From Selenomonas sp. AB3002 (GTDB taxonomy: Bacteria; Bacillota; Negativicutes; Selenomonadales; Selenomonadaceae), in NCBI RefSeq assembly GCF_000702545.1, contig NZ_JNIO01000008.1:1178001-1242000 (forward strand): a DNA stretch of 64,000 nt. The letters run 5' to 3'. The notes below the pieces were generated by a model. That model was not told where the DNA came from. It saw nothing but the letters and a program-made list of their open reading frames with translations, and made no database searches. Every line of letters begins with the position of its first letter. Position 1 is the stretch's first letter. The translations under genes and the position numbers were made by a program. Below, piece by piece: positions 1 to 9,847 of the stretch.

Positions 1-260
1 AAAGGCCAGAAGCATATTTCCATCAGGAAATATGGAACCAGGATACGGCGGACACGTGACCAAAAGAACTCAAGCTTCCGAGCCTGCCACTTCTGCAAAT
101 TCAGGGAATACCCTGCCGCCACAAAGAACAGCGGCATCATGAACGTTGAGAACGGGTAAAACCATTCCCCGCCAATGCAGTGGAAGGCCACCACCAAAGC
201 AATGGCAATACCTTTCACTGCATCCAGCCAGGCAATGCGGCCTTTTTCAAGCACAGCCAT
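1..260 (-). CDS. Acyltransferase family 3 membrane protein (N-terminal part only)
   Basis: The first 86 codons of a minus-strand gene that runs off the left edge. The N-terminus shows the family pattern WLDAVKGIAIALVVAFH (Asp, Lys-Gly, then His at the end of the first membrane segment), followed by a second hydrophobic stretch (MMPLFFVAAGY) and the basic RVRRILVPY segment that precedes the next membrane helix. Family members move acetyl or other acyl groups onto cell-surface glycans or lipids from within the cytoplasmic membrane. The ATG at 258-260 has a strong G-rich ribosome site just upstream. The gene lies 37 bp downstream of addA. The substrate cannot be told, because most of the protein is outside the window. 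Confidence 0.75.
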   Translation of the reverse strand, partial: MAVLEKGRIAWLDAVKGIAIALVVAFHCIGGEWFYPFSTFMMPLFFVAAGYSLNLQKWQARKLEFFWSRVRRILVPYFLMEICFWP

Positions 261-297
261 CTCCCCCCCTTAATCAGACATCTGAGGAAACACTGAT

Positions 298-3200
298 CTA
301 TTCAGCGTTTCCTTGACATTCGGCCATAATGCCATTCTGCAGCAGATAAAGATAGCAGCTGTCCACCTGGCGCCCCAGCAATGCTTCAACAGATTCCCGA
401 TAGAGACTTATCTGGGTCTTGTAGCGCTCTACAGCCTGCTCTCCTGTGATCCCCCTGTCCGTCTTGTAATCCACCAGCACCAGTTTCCCCTGCTCATCTT
501 CAAAGAGCAGGTCTATGACGCCTTGCAGGAAAATAGTTGCTTCAGGGTCTTTTGCCTCTGGATAGAAGCGGCTGGCGGGCAGCAGGCGGCAGAAGGGCTG
601 CTCCCGGTAGATGCTGTGGGCCTTGCGCAACATTCCCCCCAGCGGGGAAGACAGGAGATTGACAATCTTTCCTCCGTCCACAGCCTGCCTTTCCCCGGGC
701 TGGAAAATACCTGCCAATTCCATATTCTCCAGCTGCCGGCGCACGGCTGTAAAATCGGCGGGAGTGTGGAAGTCTATATGCTGCAAGGCAGTGTGCATGA
801 GGGTGCCACGCTCGGCGGGGGTGAAGGTCTTTTTCTCCTGCTTCTGCTGGAGGAAGCGGGGACGGGCCCATTCTTCTTCCAAAGCAGGCGCAGCCTGGCT
901 CTGCTCTCCCAGCGGCAGCAGGGAGTACGGCTCTTCCCTGGCCTGTTCCTGCCAGCTGCGGGATTTCAGCTCCGTGACAGTGGCCTTGGCAGAAACATGT
1001 TCCAGTCCCAGGCTGTCGTACTGCCAGCCTAGACGCTCCCGCACAGCCTCCCTGTTTTCTGTATCCGGCAGGGGCTCCCCTGCCTCCACGGCCTGCATAA
1101 GCTCATCTGCCAGCTCTTCAGTTTGCTCCTCCCTCTGCAGCTCACCGCCCGGGATGAGGTTCAATTTGAATTCCGCCCCCGGCTCCAGGTCCAGCTCCCA
1201 GTCAAGGAGTTCCGGGGCAAGGCCAGCCAGTTCCCGCAATTTCCTGCCTGCCTGATGGCGGGCTACGGCAGGGAGAATCCAGTCAAAGGCGCATTTAGCG
1301 GACTTCAAGGCAGCTTCCGGCAGTGCAGCCTCCTCCCGGCCTACGCTCCGGCAGAAGCCGCACATGACCTTTTCCATGTCCTCTTCCCCGGCTTTCAGTA
1401 CACCTGTGAGAATGAGCTTTTCCTTGGCCCGGGTCAGGGCCACATAGAGCACACGCAGCTCCTCGGCCTTGGATTCAGCTGTCAGGCGCTGCTGTATGAG
1501 CTTCCAGGGCAAGGTCTGATACTGCTGCCGTCCGGCCTTGCTGCGCTCCACCAGCTGGGGACCTATGCCCAGTTCCTGATGGTAGAGGAAGGTGCCCTTG
1601 GCATCGCTGAGGTTGAACTGCTTGCCCAGGTCGGACACAAAGACCACCGGGAACTCCAGCCCCTTGCTCTTGTGGATGCTCATGATGCGCACTACATTCT
1701 CGCTGTCCCCCAGCGTACGGGCCGTGGAAAGGTCCGTCTCCCGTTTTTTCAGCTCCTCGATGAAGCGCAGGAAGCGGAATAATCCCCGATAGTTGGTTTT
1801 TTCATAGTCAGCTGCCCTGTCTGCCAGCATGCGCAGGTTGGCCTGCTTGAGGAGTCCTCCCCTGAGGCCACCCACATAGTCGTAGTAACCAGTTTCCCGA
1901 TAGAGCTTCCAGATGAGCTCCGGCACGCTGTGACTCACCACAAAGCTGCGCCAGGAGGCCAGCTTCTCCTGGAAAGCTGCCACCCTGGCAGACAGTTCAG
2001 GCTCCAGGCCGCTTTCCACTGCCTGGGCTGTGAGCAGGGCTCCATAGAGGTCTTCCTCATCAGAGGCCAGCCTGAGCTTGGCCAGGTCTTCCATGGCAAA
2101 GCCCCCCAGGGGAGAGGCCAGCACTGAAGCCAGGGGAATGTCCTGGCGGGCGTTGTCCACAATGCTCAAAAGATCCAGCATCAGGCTGACCTCGGGCGCC
2201 TTGAAGTAGCCCCCGCTGACATCGGCATAGGCAGGAATGCTGTGCTTGCGCAGGGTTTCCAGCAATATCTCAGCTTTCCCCTTCACCGCTCGCAACAGCA
2301 CCGCAATATCCCTGTACATCAGGGGGCGGTATTTGCCCCCCTCGTAGACCTTGGGGGCTTTTTCTATGAGCTTCTCAATGCGAAGGGCAATCTGCCTGGC
2401 TTCCAGGGCAAAGCCGGTCAGCTCCTCTGCCTCTTCTTCCTCTTCGTCTGATGCACTCTCCCCGCCGCTGCCTGCAAGGATCAGATCTATATCTACGCCC
2501 CCTTTCATGCTCCCCCCTTCTTCCGGGAAATCTGCCCCGGGGTAGAGCTTTGACTGCTCATCATACTCGATTTCCATAGGCTCCCGGTGCATGACCTGGT
2601 CAAAGATGAAATTGACAGGTGCCAGGACTTCCTTGCGGCTGCGGAAATTCTGCCGCATGGTTATGAGCTCATTTTCATCATTTTCCCCCGGCTCCAGGGG
2701 AAAGGAATCATACTGCCGCTGGAACAGATATGGATTGGCCAGGCGGAAGCGGTAGATGCTCTGCTTCACATCCCCCACGGTAAAGCGGCAGCGGGGGCGG
2801 GCCACCAGCGACAGGATGGCCTCCTGCACGCTGTTGGTGTCCTGATATTCATCCACCATGACTTCCACGTACTTTTCCCGGCACTGCAGCGCCGCCTCGC
2901 TGGGCACATAGCGGGGCACCTCTGCCAAAAGCCCCTCCTCATCAGCGCAGAGAATCTGCAGGGCATAATGCTCCAGGTCGTTGAAGTCCAGCACATTGCG
3001 CTCCTGCTTGGCCCGGCGCAGAGCTGCCATGAAGTCCAGGGCCAGGGCTGTGAACCGCCTGATGGTGGGCCCGCACTCTACCAGCATGGCAAGGGTCTCT
3101 TCCTCGGTATAGCGAAAGTAATCCGTACCCAAAGCCTTGGCTGCTTCCTTCAAGGCCTTGTGCCTTGCGTCAAAAGTTTCCCTCAGGGCAGGGTAATCCT

Positions 3201-4170
3201 CTTTCAAAGGCTTATAGACCTTGGCAGAAGACAGCTTCCCCGGCTTGAAGGACTGGAAAGCCTCTGATAGGCCCTGCCAGTCCTGACCTGCCTGGAAAAT
3301 GTTCTCAATGGCAGAGAGGGTAGTCTGAAGCACCTCCCCATAGGGGTCAAGAGCTGCCTCCACGGCCTTCCTGTCAGGAGTGCCGGCTTCCCTCAGGGCT
3401 CCCTCTTTCAGCCAGTGAGCAAACTCCCCGGCCTGGTCCTCAAGGTTCCGCCGCCCTTCCTCAAGCCTTGCCCAAAGCTCTCTCCCCCAGGAAGTTTCCC
3501 AGATACTCTGGCCCTCGGTGGCCTGATACCTTTCCGCCTGCTTCTTCAGCCAGGCCTCAGGCAAAGGCTGGCTCTGGCTGAACTCATAAAGGCTCAGGAC
3601 AGCCTTGTAGACTTCCTCATCCCCGTGGTCGTTGCCATAGTCGTCTGCAAAGGCCAGGAATTCCTGCCAGCCTGTGCAAGCTGCCAGATATTCTCTCTCT
3701 GAGCCAAAACTCTCCCTCTCCGGTTCCCGGTAATGCTCCTCCAGCATCTCCTCCAGCACATCCCGCTTCATGAGCACCATTTCCTGCTCGCTGGCCAGAC
3801 GGAACTGGGGGTCTACATCAATGGCTTCAATATGCTGACGGATTATCCGCTGGCAAAACACATGGAAAGTGCTGATGGAAGCCCCCGTCAGCAGCACGCT
3901 CTGCCTGTCCAGCCAGCCGGCTTCCTCTGCCGTTTCCGCTTCCAGCAGCCGCGCCTCCAGAGAGGCTCCGATACGCTCCCGCATTTCTGCCGCAGCCGCA
4001 TTGGTGAAGGTCACCACTAGCAGCTCATCCACGCTGCATTCCCGCCGCAAGAGCCGGCCTATGATGCGGTCCACCAGCACCCGGGTCTTGCCGGAGCCTG
4101 CAGCAGCGGCCACCAGGATATTCCGGCCCCGCTCCTCGATGGCTTTCCTTTGGTCGTCAGTGTACTCCAT
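298..4170 (-). CDS. addA: ATP-dependent helicase/nuclease subunit A (AddA)
   Basis: A 1290-residue UvrD-like helicase-nuclease, the length usual for Firmicute AddA. A Walker A motif (AAAGSGKT) sits at about residues 21-28, and DEYQDTN and QNFRSR helicase motifs follow. The C-terminal RecB-type nuclease domain has LVLVDYKTD near residue 1235, whose Asp and Lys belong to the catalytic site. With AddB it processes double-strand DNA ends for RecA loading, replacing RecBCD. The start overlaps the end of addB by 14 nt, indicating a two-gene operon with translational coupling. Confidence 0.96.
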   Translation of the reverse strand: MEYTDDQRKAIEERGRNILVAAAAGSGKTRVLVDRIIGRLLRRECSVDELLVVTFTNAAAAEMRERIGASLEARLLEAETAEEAGWLDRQSVLLTGASISTFHVFCQRIIRQHIEAIDVDPQFRLASEQEMVLMKRDVLEEMLEEHYREPERESFGSEREYLAACTGWQEFLAFADDYGNDHGDEEVYKAVLSLYEFSQSQPLPEAWLKKQAERYQATEGQSIWETSWGRELWARLEEGRRNLEDQAGEFAHWLKEGALREAGTPDRKAVEAALDPYGEVLQTTLSAIENIFQAGQDWQGLSEAFQSFKPGKLSSAKVYKPLKEDYPALRETFDARHKALKEAAKALGTDYFRYTEEETLAMLVECGPTIRRFTALALDFMAALRRAKQERNVLDFNDLEHYALQILCADEEGLLAEVPRYVPSEAALQCREKYVEVMVDEYQDTNSVQEAILSLVARPRCRFTVGDVKQSIYRFRLANPYLFQRQYDSFPLEPGENDENELITMRQNFRSRKEVLAPVNFIFDQVMHREPMEIEYDEQSKLYPGADFPEEGGSMKGGVDIDLILAGSGGESASDEEEEEAEELTGFALEARQIALRIEKLIEKAPKVYEGGKYRPLMYRDIAVLLRAVKGKAEILLETLRKHSIPAYADVSGGYFKAPEVSLMLDLLSIVDNARQDIPLASVLASPLGGFAMEDLAKLRLASDEEDLYGALLTAQAVESGLEPELSARVAAFQEKLASWRSFVVSHSVPELIWKLYRETGYYDYVGGLRGGLLKQANLRMLADRAADYEKTNYRGLFRFLRFIEELKKRETDLSTARTLGDSENVVRIMSIHKSKGLEFPVVFVSDLGKQFNLSDAKGTFLYHQELGIGPQLVERSKAGRQQYQTLPWKLIQQRLTAESKAEELRVLYVALTRAKEKLILTGVLKAGEEDMEKVMCGFCRSVGREEAALPEAALKSAKCAFDWILPAVARHQAGRKLRELAGLAPELLDWELDLEPGAEFKLNLIPGGELQREEQTEELADELMQAVEAGEPLPDTENREAVRERLGWQYDSLGLEHVSAKATVTELKSRSWQEQAREEPYSLLPLGEQSQAAPALEEEWARPRFLQQKQEKKTFTPAERGTLMHTALQHIDFHTPADFTAVRRQLENMELAGIFQPGERQAVDGGKIVNLLSSPLGGMLRKAHSIYREQPFCRLLPASRFYPEAKDPEATIFLQGVIDLLFEDEQGKLVLVDYKTDRGITGEQAVERYKTQISLYRESVEALLGRQVDSCYLYLLQNGIMAECQGNAE

Positions 4171-7100
4171 TTGTCTTCCAATCCTCTCTTCCCATCAGCT
4201 CTGCCATCTTATCTTCCAGAACAGCTGCTTCCTCCGGCCTGATGTCCCTGTAACTGCACCCGGGCAGATTGGTATCAAAACCGCACACATCCTTGAACTG
4301 GCAATAGGTGCAGGCGTTTTCTTCCTGCTTGCCATGGCGCAGCCTGTAGGGGCTGACAGCTATTTCTCCGGCAAGGATCCTGTTGCCCGTTTCCTTTAGG
4401 ATATGCTCCACGTAGGCCAGCAGGAGTTCGAACTCCTGAGGCTTCTTCACGCTGTCCGGGGGCACAAAGGATATCTCCTCCTCCCCCTTGCCCTCCTTGA
4501 CCTTGGCAAAGATATATTCCCCCTGGGCTCCTGCCTCCAGTGCCTCGATGATTTCCCGGTCAGCCACCACCCAGCCTGGCATGCGCAGCTTCATCTTCAC
4601 CTGCTTCTGCAGTTCCTCCCCGGAGAGCTTGCCCTTCTCCCTGCCCTTGATCAGAGGATTCTGGAGAAAAGCATACAGCATGCCTGCTGGCAGTCGCTGC
4701 TCCCCCTGTTGGGCAAGAAGTTCCTTTGCCACCAGCAGGTAAGCCAGAAGCTGCAGCCGCAGGCCATAATACACCTCAAAGACATTGATGGCCGCCTGGC
4801 CTGTCTTGTAGTCTATCACCAGATAATAGGGAGCATCCGTCCGCACATCCAGACGGTCTATCTGCCCCTTGAAGGACAGGGAGTATCCCCCCTCCAAGGG
4901 CAGAGGCTTCATCCGCACCTTGTCCCCGGCTCCGCCAAAGTGTTCCTCGAAAAAGGCAGGACGGAATTTGGAGAGCACCGCCCAGGCCGTGAGCTGCCCC
5001 ACTGCCCGCTCTGCCGTGGCCTGAAGCCGGCGCTTGAGGTGGCGGTAGTTGTCACGGCTCAGCAGCACCTCGCTCTGAAGCCTGGGAGCCAGTTCTTCAA
5101 TGAGCTGATAGCAGATTTCTCCGCGCTGCTCCTCCGGCACTGCACCCCACTCATTATGGTACTTTTCCCCCACCAGCCTGCCATAGCTGCTGAGAACTGC
5201 GTGCAGAAGCTGCCCCAGATCCAAAGAGCGGAACTTGTACTCCCTCCGTTCCCGCAATTTCAGGCCATAGCTGGCAAAATGGGCAAAGGGGCATTTGCTG
5301 AAAAGCTCAAACTGGGTGACACTGCCCCTGAGCCTCCCGCCGCTGAGGAAGAGCTGCCGGGCCAGTTCCGGTGGCAGGAACTCTGCCCGCCCTCTGGCAA
5401 AAAGTCCGGCGAGAGCCAGCCCCAGGGCGTCCTTCATCTCAGGCTGTTCCCTGGCCCAGTTGTATACATCCTGCCAGAAGGGCTGCATATTGCCCAGTTC
5501 CTTCTGGCCTCTGAGAGCAGAAGCAAGTCCGGAAAGGGCAGGTCCCGGGGCAGAGAGCAGCAGCTCATCCTCCCGCTCCACCGTCTCCAGAGGAATGGAA
5601 AGGAACTCTGCCTCCGGGAAGAGTTTCCTGAGCCTTTGCACAAGGGAGGCCGGCTGAAGGCCGGAGCCTTCGCTGTCCGCCAGAGCATAGGACACCCAGA
5701 GATATTCCCTGGCTTCCGAAAAGCCACGGTAAAGCTGGAACCTCTCCCCAAAGCTTCTCTCCTGACTGCCCTGGGAAATCGCATATTTGCCCCTACCCTC
5801 CTTGGCTCTGGCCGCAAAGACATCGGCAATATGCACTCTCTCCGCATCCGTCAGGAGCCCCTGTTCCTTGCTGCGCCGGGGCATGATGCCTACATTTGCC
5901 CCCAGGATATAGAGAGCCGGGGTATTATCCAGGCTGTTCTGGTCAAAGGAGGCAAGGGTCACATAGTCGAGCCCCGGAGGTATCAGGGATATCTTCAGGG
6001 CATCAAGGCCAGCGCTAAGCACTGCCTCGTAGTCCAGGAGCCCCATGGCCTCCCCGCCGCTGATTTCCACCAGCTGGTCGAAGAGCTCCATGCAGTCCTC
6101 CCAAATCTGCCGGTGCTCCGCCGCATCCGCCAGACGGCCTTCGGCCTCTGCCAGCTCCTCCCACTCAGCCAGCCGCTGGGGTACCTGCAGCTCTACCAGG
6201 AACTCATAGAGGGCGGCTGTCATCTCCCGCACACTCTTAGCCTCATGCAGCGCCTCGCCCAAATGCATCAGGGGACGGGCTGCCAGCCGGCGCAGGCCGT
6301 CCAGATAGAGCAGCCTTTCAGTCTCTTTTTCCTCCAGTTCCTCCTCCCCTTCAATGCTCCTGCGGCGATGCCAGTTCCAGGGGGCTTCCTGGGTCCAGCG
6401 TCCCTTGCCCCTTATGCCGAACTCCAGCACGTAATTTTCCAGCCTGTCCACATCGTCTCTGACACAGGGGAAGAAGCCCGTGCGCAGGCAGCGGAACACA
6501 GACTCATAGCGCCAGCCCTGGCGCAAAGTCTCCACCGCCGAGCGCAGGAGCTCTGCCAGCGGGTGATGTATACTGGGGCGCTTGCCATCATAAAAATAGG
6601 GGATGCCATACTCCTGGAATACCAGCTGCAGAAGGCTGTCATAGACTTCGCCATCCCGCACCAGCACGCCTATGTCACGATAACGCCAGCCGGAGCGTGC
6701 CAGCCGCAGGATATCCGAGGCCAGGGCCTCCACCTCCAGGCGGCGATTGGCTGCTTCCACCAGCCGCAAGCCCCTGCTATCCTCGCACACAACTTCCCCA
6801 GTGGCAAAAAGATGCTTTTCCAGGAAGGACAGGGCAGGAACTTTGGCCCTCTGGCTACCCTCCAGCAGGGTCATGCCAAAGCTGCCGCCTCCCAGACCGT
6901 GCCAGACCTCCTCCAATGCCGCCAAAGTCTGATAAGAGCGATGGAAAAGTCCCGTTTCCAGTTCATTTTCCGGCAGCTTCAGATTCACAGCACCTCCGGG
7001 CAGTTTTTGTCCTCCCAGGGGCAGGGTCACATGGACGGCAGCCGCCGCGGACATCAGGGCTCCCATCACTTCCATTTCCTGGGGATTGAAGAAAGTAAAG

Positions 7101-7726
7101 CCGTCCACCCAGATTTCCGCACCTTTCAGGGTGGTGGACCTGGGAATCTTGGCCGCCAGCAGGGCCATCAAATCCTCGCTGTCATTGGCGCGGTCCTGCA
7201 TCTCCTCCTGAAAATCATCCACCAGCCGGGCAATTTCCGTGAGCTTGCCTGAAAGGCGCCCCTTCCCCAGGCCAGCTGCCGTTTCCCGCAGGAGCTCTGT
7301 GGGCAGGCGGTAGCTCTTCAATTCCTTGATCATGCCGGAAAGGCTGTCCGTAAAGCCCCTCTGCCTGGCAGCCCGGGCAAAAACCGTCAGGTCACCTGCC
7401 TGCTGGTGTTTCAGCAGGAGCTTGCGCAGCAACAGCTGACGTCCCACATCGCTGATGCGGGGCAGCCCCGCCCCACCTGTCTCCAATAATACCTGACGGG
7501 CAAAGCGGCGGAAGCCGAACACCACTGCCCGCATGAAGCCACTGCCATTTTTCGGCAGAGCTTCAGCCAGCAGACGCTCCATCTTGTAAGTCATGTGCTC
7601 CGGCACCAAAAGCACCAGGGGGTCACCCAGGGGCACCTCTTTGATGGCGGCGCAGATGGAATCAAGGCAGTATCTGGTCTTGCCCGTACCTGAACGGCCT
7701 ACGATAAAATCTAATTTGGCTGTCAT
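4157..7726 (-). CDS. addB: ATP-dependent helicase/nuclease subunit B (AddB)
   Basis: An 1189-residue partner of AddA. A nucleotide-binding loop (GRSGTGKT) is at residues 10-17. The C-terminal nuclease domain carries VIDYKTG near residue 960. The iron-sulfur cluster cysteines typical of AddB are visible: one in SKCPFAHFA around residue 800, and three in CTYCQFKDVC near residue 1135. The ATG at 7726 is first in the operon, and addA follows with an overlap. A long open frame on the opposite strand (4403-7252) is only a by-product of GC-rich codon use. Confidence 0.96.
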   Translation of the reverse strand: MTAKLDFIVGRSGTGKTRYCLDSICAAIKEVPLGDPLVLLVPEHMTYKMERLLAEALPKNGSGFMRAVVFGFRRFARQVLLETGGAGLPRISDVGRQLLLRKLLLKHQQAGDLTVFARAARQRGFTDSLSGMIKELKSYRLPTELLRETAAGLGKGRLSGKLTEIARLVDDFQEEMQDRANDSEDLMALLAAKIPRSTTLKGAEIWVDGFTFFNPQEMEVMGALMSAAAAVHVTLPLGGQKLPGGAVNLKLPENELETGLFHRSYQTLAALEEVWHGLGGGSFGMTLLEGSQRAKVPALSFLEKHLFATGEVVCEDSRGLRLVEAANRRLEVEALASDILRLARSGWRYRDIGVLVRDGEVYDSLLQLVFQEYGIPYFYDGKRPSIHHPLAELLRSAVETLRQGWRYESVFRCLRTGFFPCVRDDVDRLENYVLEFGIRGKGRWTQEAPWNWHRRRSIEGEEELEEKETERLLYLDGLRRLAARPLMHLGEALHEAKSVREMTAALYEFLVELQVPQRLAEWEELAEAEGRLADAAEHRQIWEDCMELFDQLVEISGGEAMGLLDYEAVLSAGLDALKISLIPPGLDYVTLASFDQNSLDNTPALYILGANVGIMPRRSKEQGLLTDAERVHIADVFAARAKEGRGKYAISQGSQERSFGERFQLYRGFSEAREYLWVSYALADSEGSGLQPASLVQRLRKLFPEAEFLSIPLETVEREDELLLSAPGPALSGLASALRGQKELGNMQPFWQDVYNWAREQPEMKDALGLALAGLFARGRAEFLPPELARQLFLSGGRLRGSVTQFELFSKCPFAHFASYGLKLRERREYKFRSLDLGQLLHAVLSSYGRLVGEKYHNEWGAVPEEQRGEICYQLIEELAPRLQSEVLLSRDNYRHLKRRLQATAERAVGQLTAWAVLSKFRPAFFEEHFGGAGDKVRMKPLPLEGGYSLSFKGQIDRLDVRTDAPYYLVIDYKTGQAAINVFEVYYGLRLQLLAYLLVAKELLAQQGEQRLPAGMLYAFLQNPLIKGREKGKLSGEELQKQVKMKLRMPGWVVADREIIEALEAGAQGEYIFAKVKEGKGEEEISFVPPDSVKKPQEFELLLAYVEHILKETGNRILAGEIAVSPYRLRHGKQEENACTYCQFKDVCGFDTNLPGCSYRDIRPEEAAVLEDKMAELMGREDWKTNGVH

Positions 7727-7756
7727 ATTTCAGATACCTTTCTACAACGTTCAGCA

Positions 7757-7784
7757 TAAAAAGGCCTCCCTCTGTGAGGGAGGC
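7757..7784 (-). terminator. Intrinsic terminator after the PaaK-like gene
   Basis: A perfect 9-bp stem (GCCTCCCTC / GAGGGAGGC, 7764-7772 and 7776-7784) with a TGT loop. On the minus strand it is followed by a short T run. It sits between the PaaK-like gene and addB. Confidence 0.8.
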
Positions 7785-7800
7785 TCATATTACGAAGTTA

Positions 7801-8778
7801 TCAGCCGAAGCTGAAAGGCGTGGTCACCCTTCTGAGGGTGCGCCCGCAGGAACAGGTCTCCTCAATCATGCTGACGGCCTGGCCTGTACGGTAGCGTATG
7901 AGGGGCATGGCCTCAGCCTGCAGGGAAGTCACCACCAGTTCCCCCATCTGGTGAGGGTCTGTCACCGGCATATCGCTGTTGAAGGCGATGATTTCCGGAT
8001 AGAAGTAATCTTCCTGAATATGCTGCCCGCTGCGGGCCTCACACTGGAAGAGCATGCCTGCCGTGCCCAGCTCCGCCGAGGAGTACAGATTGAAAACCCT
8101 GGCCCGGGTGCGGTCCTGGATATGGCGCTGCATGGGGTTCTGTATGCCCGTGGGGGTCATGCAGATAATCTGGGTCAGGGGGAAATCAATGATATTCTTG
8201 CCCTGAGCCTGCAGCTGTATCACCAGCTGCATAATCAGCTGGGGCGTAGTGACAATGGTATCCATGCTCACCAGTTCCATGAGCCTGAGCCACTGACGAT
8301 AGTCAACCCCCATTGGCACCACCGTGGCACCAATCATCTCCAAAGCATACTGCACATCCAGCAGGCGGCTGTCAGAGAGGTCTCCCTGCAGAGCCACCAC
8401 TGAAGTATTGGTAATGCCCGCCCCCACCAGACAGCGGGTCATCATCTCCACATTGTGGGCAATATCACCATTGGTATAGAGCCTCAGCAGCTCTCCTGCC
8501 ATCTGCTGCATGTGGGTGAAACGCAGGATACTTGATATAGGCAACGTTAGGATATCCAGGGAGTCAATCTGGTGCAGCTCATTGCTGTGCAGGAAGGGAA
8601 AGCGGCGCAAATCCTCCAGGGACTTTACCTCCGCTGCTTTCACGCCGGCCTTGGCAAAGGAATGCTGGTAAAAAAAGCTCTTTTCCTCTGCCCAGCGCAA
8701 CTGCTTCTGCAAAAGCCCCAGCTGCATTCCCTGCATGGACTCCCTATCCATTTGTTCTATATGTTGATTAGCATACAT
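7801..8778 (-). CDS. PaaK-like adenylate-forming enzyme homologue lacking the ATP-binding loop
   Basis: 325 residues resembling phenylacetate-CoA ligase (PaaK) along its length: SLEDLRRFPF in the N-terminal part, then the conserved NLYSSAELG and EDYFYPEII region, and GELVVTS with IRYRTGQ near the C-terminus. The family's Ser/Thr/Gly-rich ATP loop (SSGTTGKP type) should follow ILRF near residue 87, but THMQQMAGEL is found instead. The C-terminal swinging domain is missing too, since the family is usually about 430 residues. What remains looks like a fold without normal adenylation chemistry. A CSCG pair near residue 312 could hold a metal. It is downstream of cheR in the same orientation. Family assignment is fairly sure; activity is doubtful. 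Confidence 0.7.
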   Translation of the reverse strand: MYANQHIEQMDRESMQGMQLGLLQKQLRWAEEKSFFYQHSFAKAGVKAAEVKSLEDLRRFPFLHSNELHQIDSLDILTLPISSILRFTHMQQMAGELLRLYTNGDIAHNVEMMTRCLVGAGITNTSVVALQGDLSDSRLLDVQYALEMIGATVVPMGVDYRQWLRLMELVSMDTIVTTPQLIMQLVIQLQAQGKNIIDFPLTQIICMTPTGIQNPMQRHIQDRTRARVFNLYSSAELGTAGMLFQCEARSGQHIQEDYFYPEIIAFNSDMPVTDPHQMGELVVTSLQAEAMPLIRYRTGQAVSMIEETCSCGRTLRRVTTPFSFG

Positions 8779-8829
8779 GCCTATAACACCCGCTTTGATA
8801 AATATTCTGGCTCTTCACCAGAAACACCA

Positions 8830-9615
8830 TCACAGAGGTCTCTGATAGAAGAAAGGCTGGAAGCTGGTGTAGCCAAGCTTGCGGAAGTTCAGGATGGCTT
8901 CCGTAGCTCCCACAAAGAGGATGCCTCCAGGCTTCAGGGCTTGGAAGAAGTTCGCATAAAGCTGATCCTTGGCTTCCTCTGTGAAATAAATGACCACATT
9001 GCGGCAGAGAATCAGGTCAAACCCATTCTCGAACTTGTCTTTCAGCAGGTTATGGCGCTTGAACTCGATACATGACTTGATGTCGCTGTTGACGGCGAAC
9101 TTGTCACCATCTACCTTGGTGAAATACTTGTTCAGGCGATCCTTGGACATGCTCTTGATTTCGCCCTCATTGTAGACACCGCGCTTGGCCTTGGCCAGGA
9201 TTTCAATATCCAGGTCGCTGGCCAGTATCCTGTGGCGCACATTCGGGGTCATTTCCTTCATGATGATAGCCAGGGAATAAGGCTCCGCCCCAATTGAGCA
9301 GCCTGCGCTCCAGATATTGAGCTTCGGGGAGCGCTTCAAGAGGTCGGGAATGACGTCCGTTTCCAGCTTGCCGAACTTCTCCGGCGTGCGGAAGAACTCT
9401 GACACGTTGATGGTCAGGTATTCTATGAAAGCCGCAAAATCATCTTTGTTCTTGGCTGCATTGTCGAAGTACTCGCAGAAAGAGTCCATACCGGCTCTCG
9501 TAACCAGATTGCCGATGCGCCTCTTCATCTGAGGCTCTTTATAGAGATCGAGGTCAATTTCCGTTTTCGCCTTGAGCTTTTGCTTAAAGCCAGCCCAGTC
9601 CTTATCATCCATCAT
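8830..9615 (-). CDS. cheR: CheR-type chemotaxis protein methyltransferase
   Basis: A SAM-dependent methyltransferase that methylates glutamates of chemoreceptors. The N-terminal helical CheR domain is followed by NVSEFFRTPEKF and the SAM-binding motif WSAGCSIGAEPYSLA near residues 107-121, then ILASDLD and LILCRNVVIYF, all typical of CheR. The open frame extends to 9639, but GGGAGG at 9626-9631 lies inside that extension, so I place the start at the ATG ATG pair at 9615/9612 (261 residues). No other chemotaxis gene is nearby, so its receptors are elsewhere. The next gene downstream is the PaaK-like one, 51 bp away. Confidence 0.93.
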   Translation of the reverse strand: MMDDKDWAGFKQKLKAKTEIDLDLYKEPQMKRRIGNLVTRAGMDSFCEYFDNAAKNKDDFAAFIEYLTINVSEFFRTPEKFGKLETDVIPDLLKRSPKLNIWSAGCSIGAEPYSLAIIMKEMTPNVRHRILASDLDIEILAKAKRGVYNEGEIKSMSKDRLNKYFTKVDGDKFAVNSDIKSCIEFKRHNLLKDKFENGFDLILCRNVVIYFTEEAKDQLYANFFQALKPGGILFVGATEAILNFRKLGYTSFQPFFYQRPL

Positions 9616-9710
9616 AGCGGTCTTACCTCCCAATGTCAAATTTCACTGTAAAATCATGGTGAATCAAGCTCGCAGAGCACAGATGAACTTAGATTGCGTG
9701 TAAGGACATA

Positions 9711-9732
9711 GTGCGAAGCAGCCACTTCGCAC
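9711..9732. repeat. 8-bp inverted repeat upstream of cheR
   Basis: GTGCGAAG (9711-9718) and CTTCGCAC (9725-9732) are perfect arms around a 6-nt spacer, about 95 bp upstream of the cheR start. There is no T run beside it, so it is more likely an operator or a leader hairpin than a terminator. No regulator can be named. Confidence 0.4.
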
Positions 9733-9791
9733 GAAGTATTTTGCTTGTGTGTGTTAATTCCCCTTCACCCTGCATAAATCCTTCTTTTTAG

Positions 9792-9830
9792 AAAAAAATA
9801 GTCCCAGATATTGTATATATCCGGGACTAT
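9792..9830 (-). terminator. Intrinsic terminator of hsp20
   Basis: A 14-bp stem with one mismatch (9798-9811 with 9817-9830) around a 5-nt loop. On the minus strand it is followed by a run of seven T. It lies just after the hsp20 stop codon. Confidence 0.9.
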
Positions 9831-9847
9831 CATCAAATATCTGCTTT

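Noticed and set aside
4403-7252. 949-codon open frame on the plus strand opposite addB
   Set aside because: It lies wholly within addB, has no ribosome site, and its translation has no recognisable domain. Long antisense frames are common in GC-rich genes.
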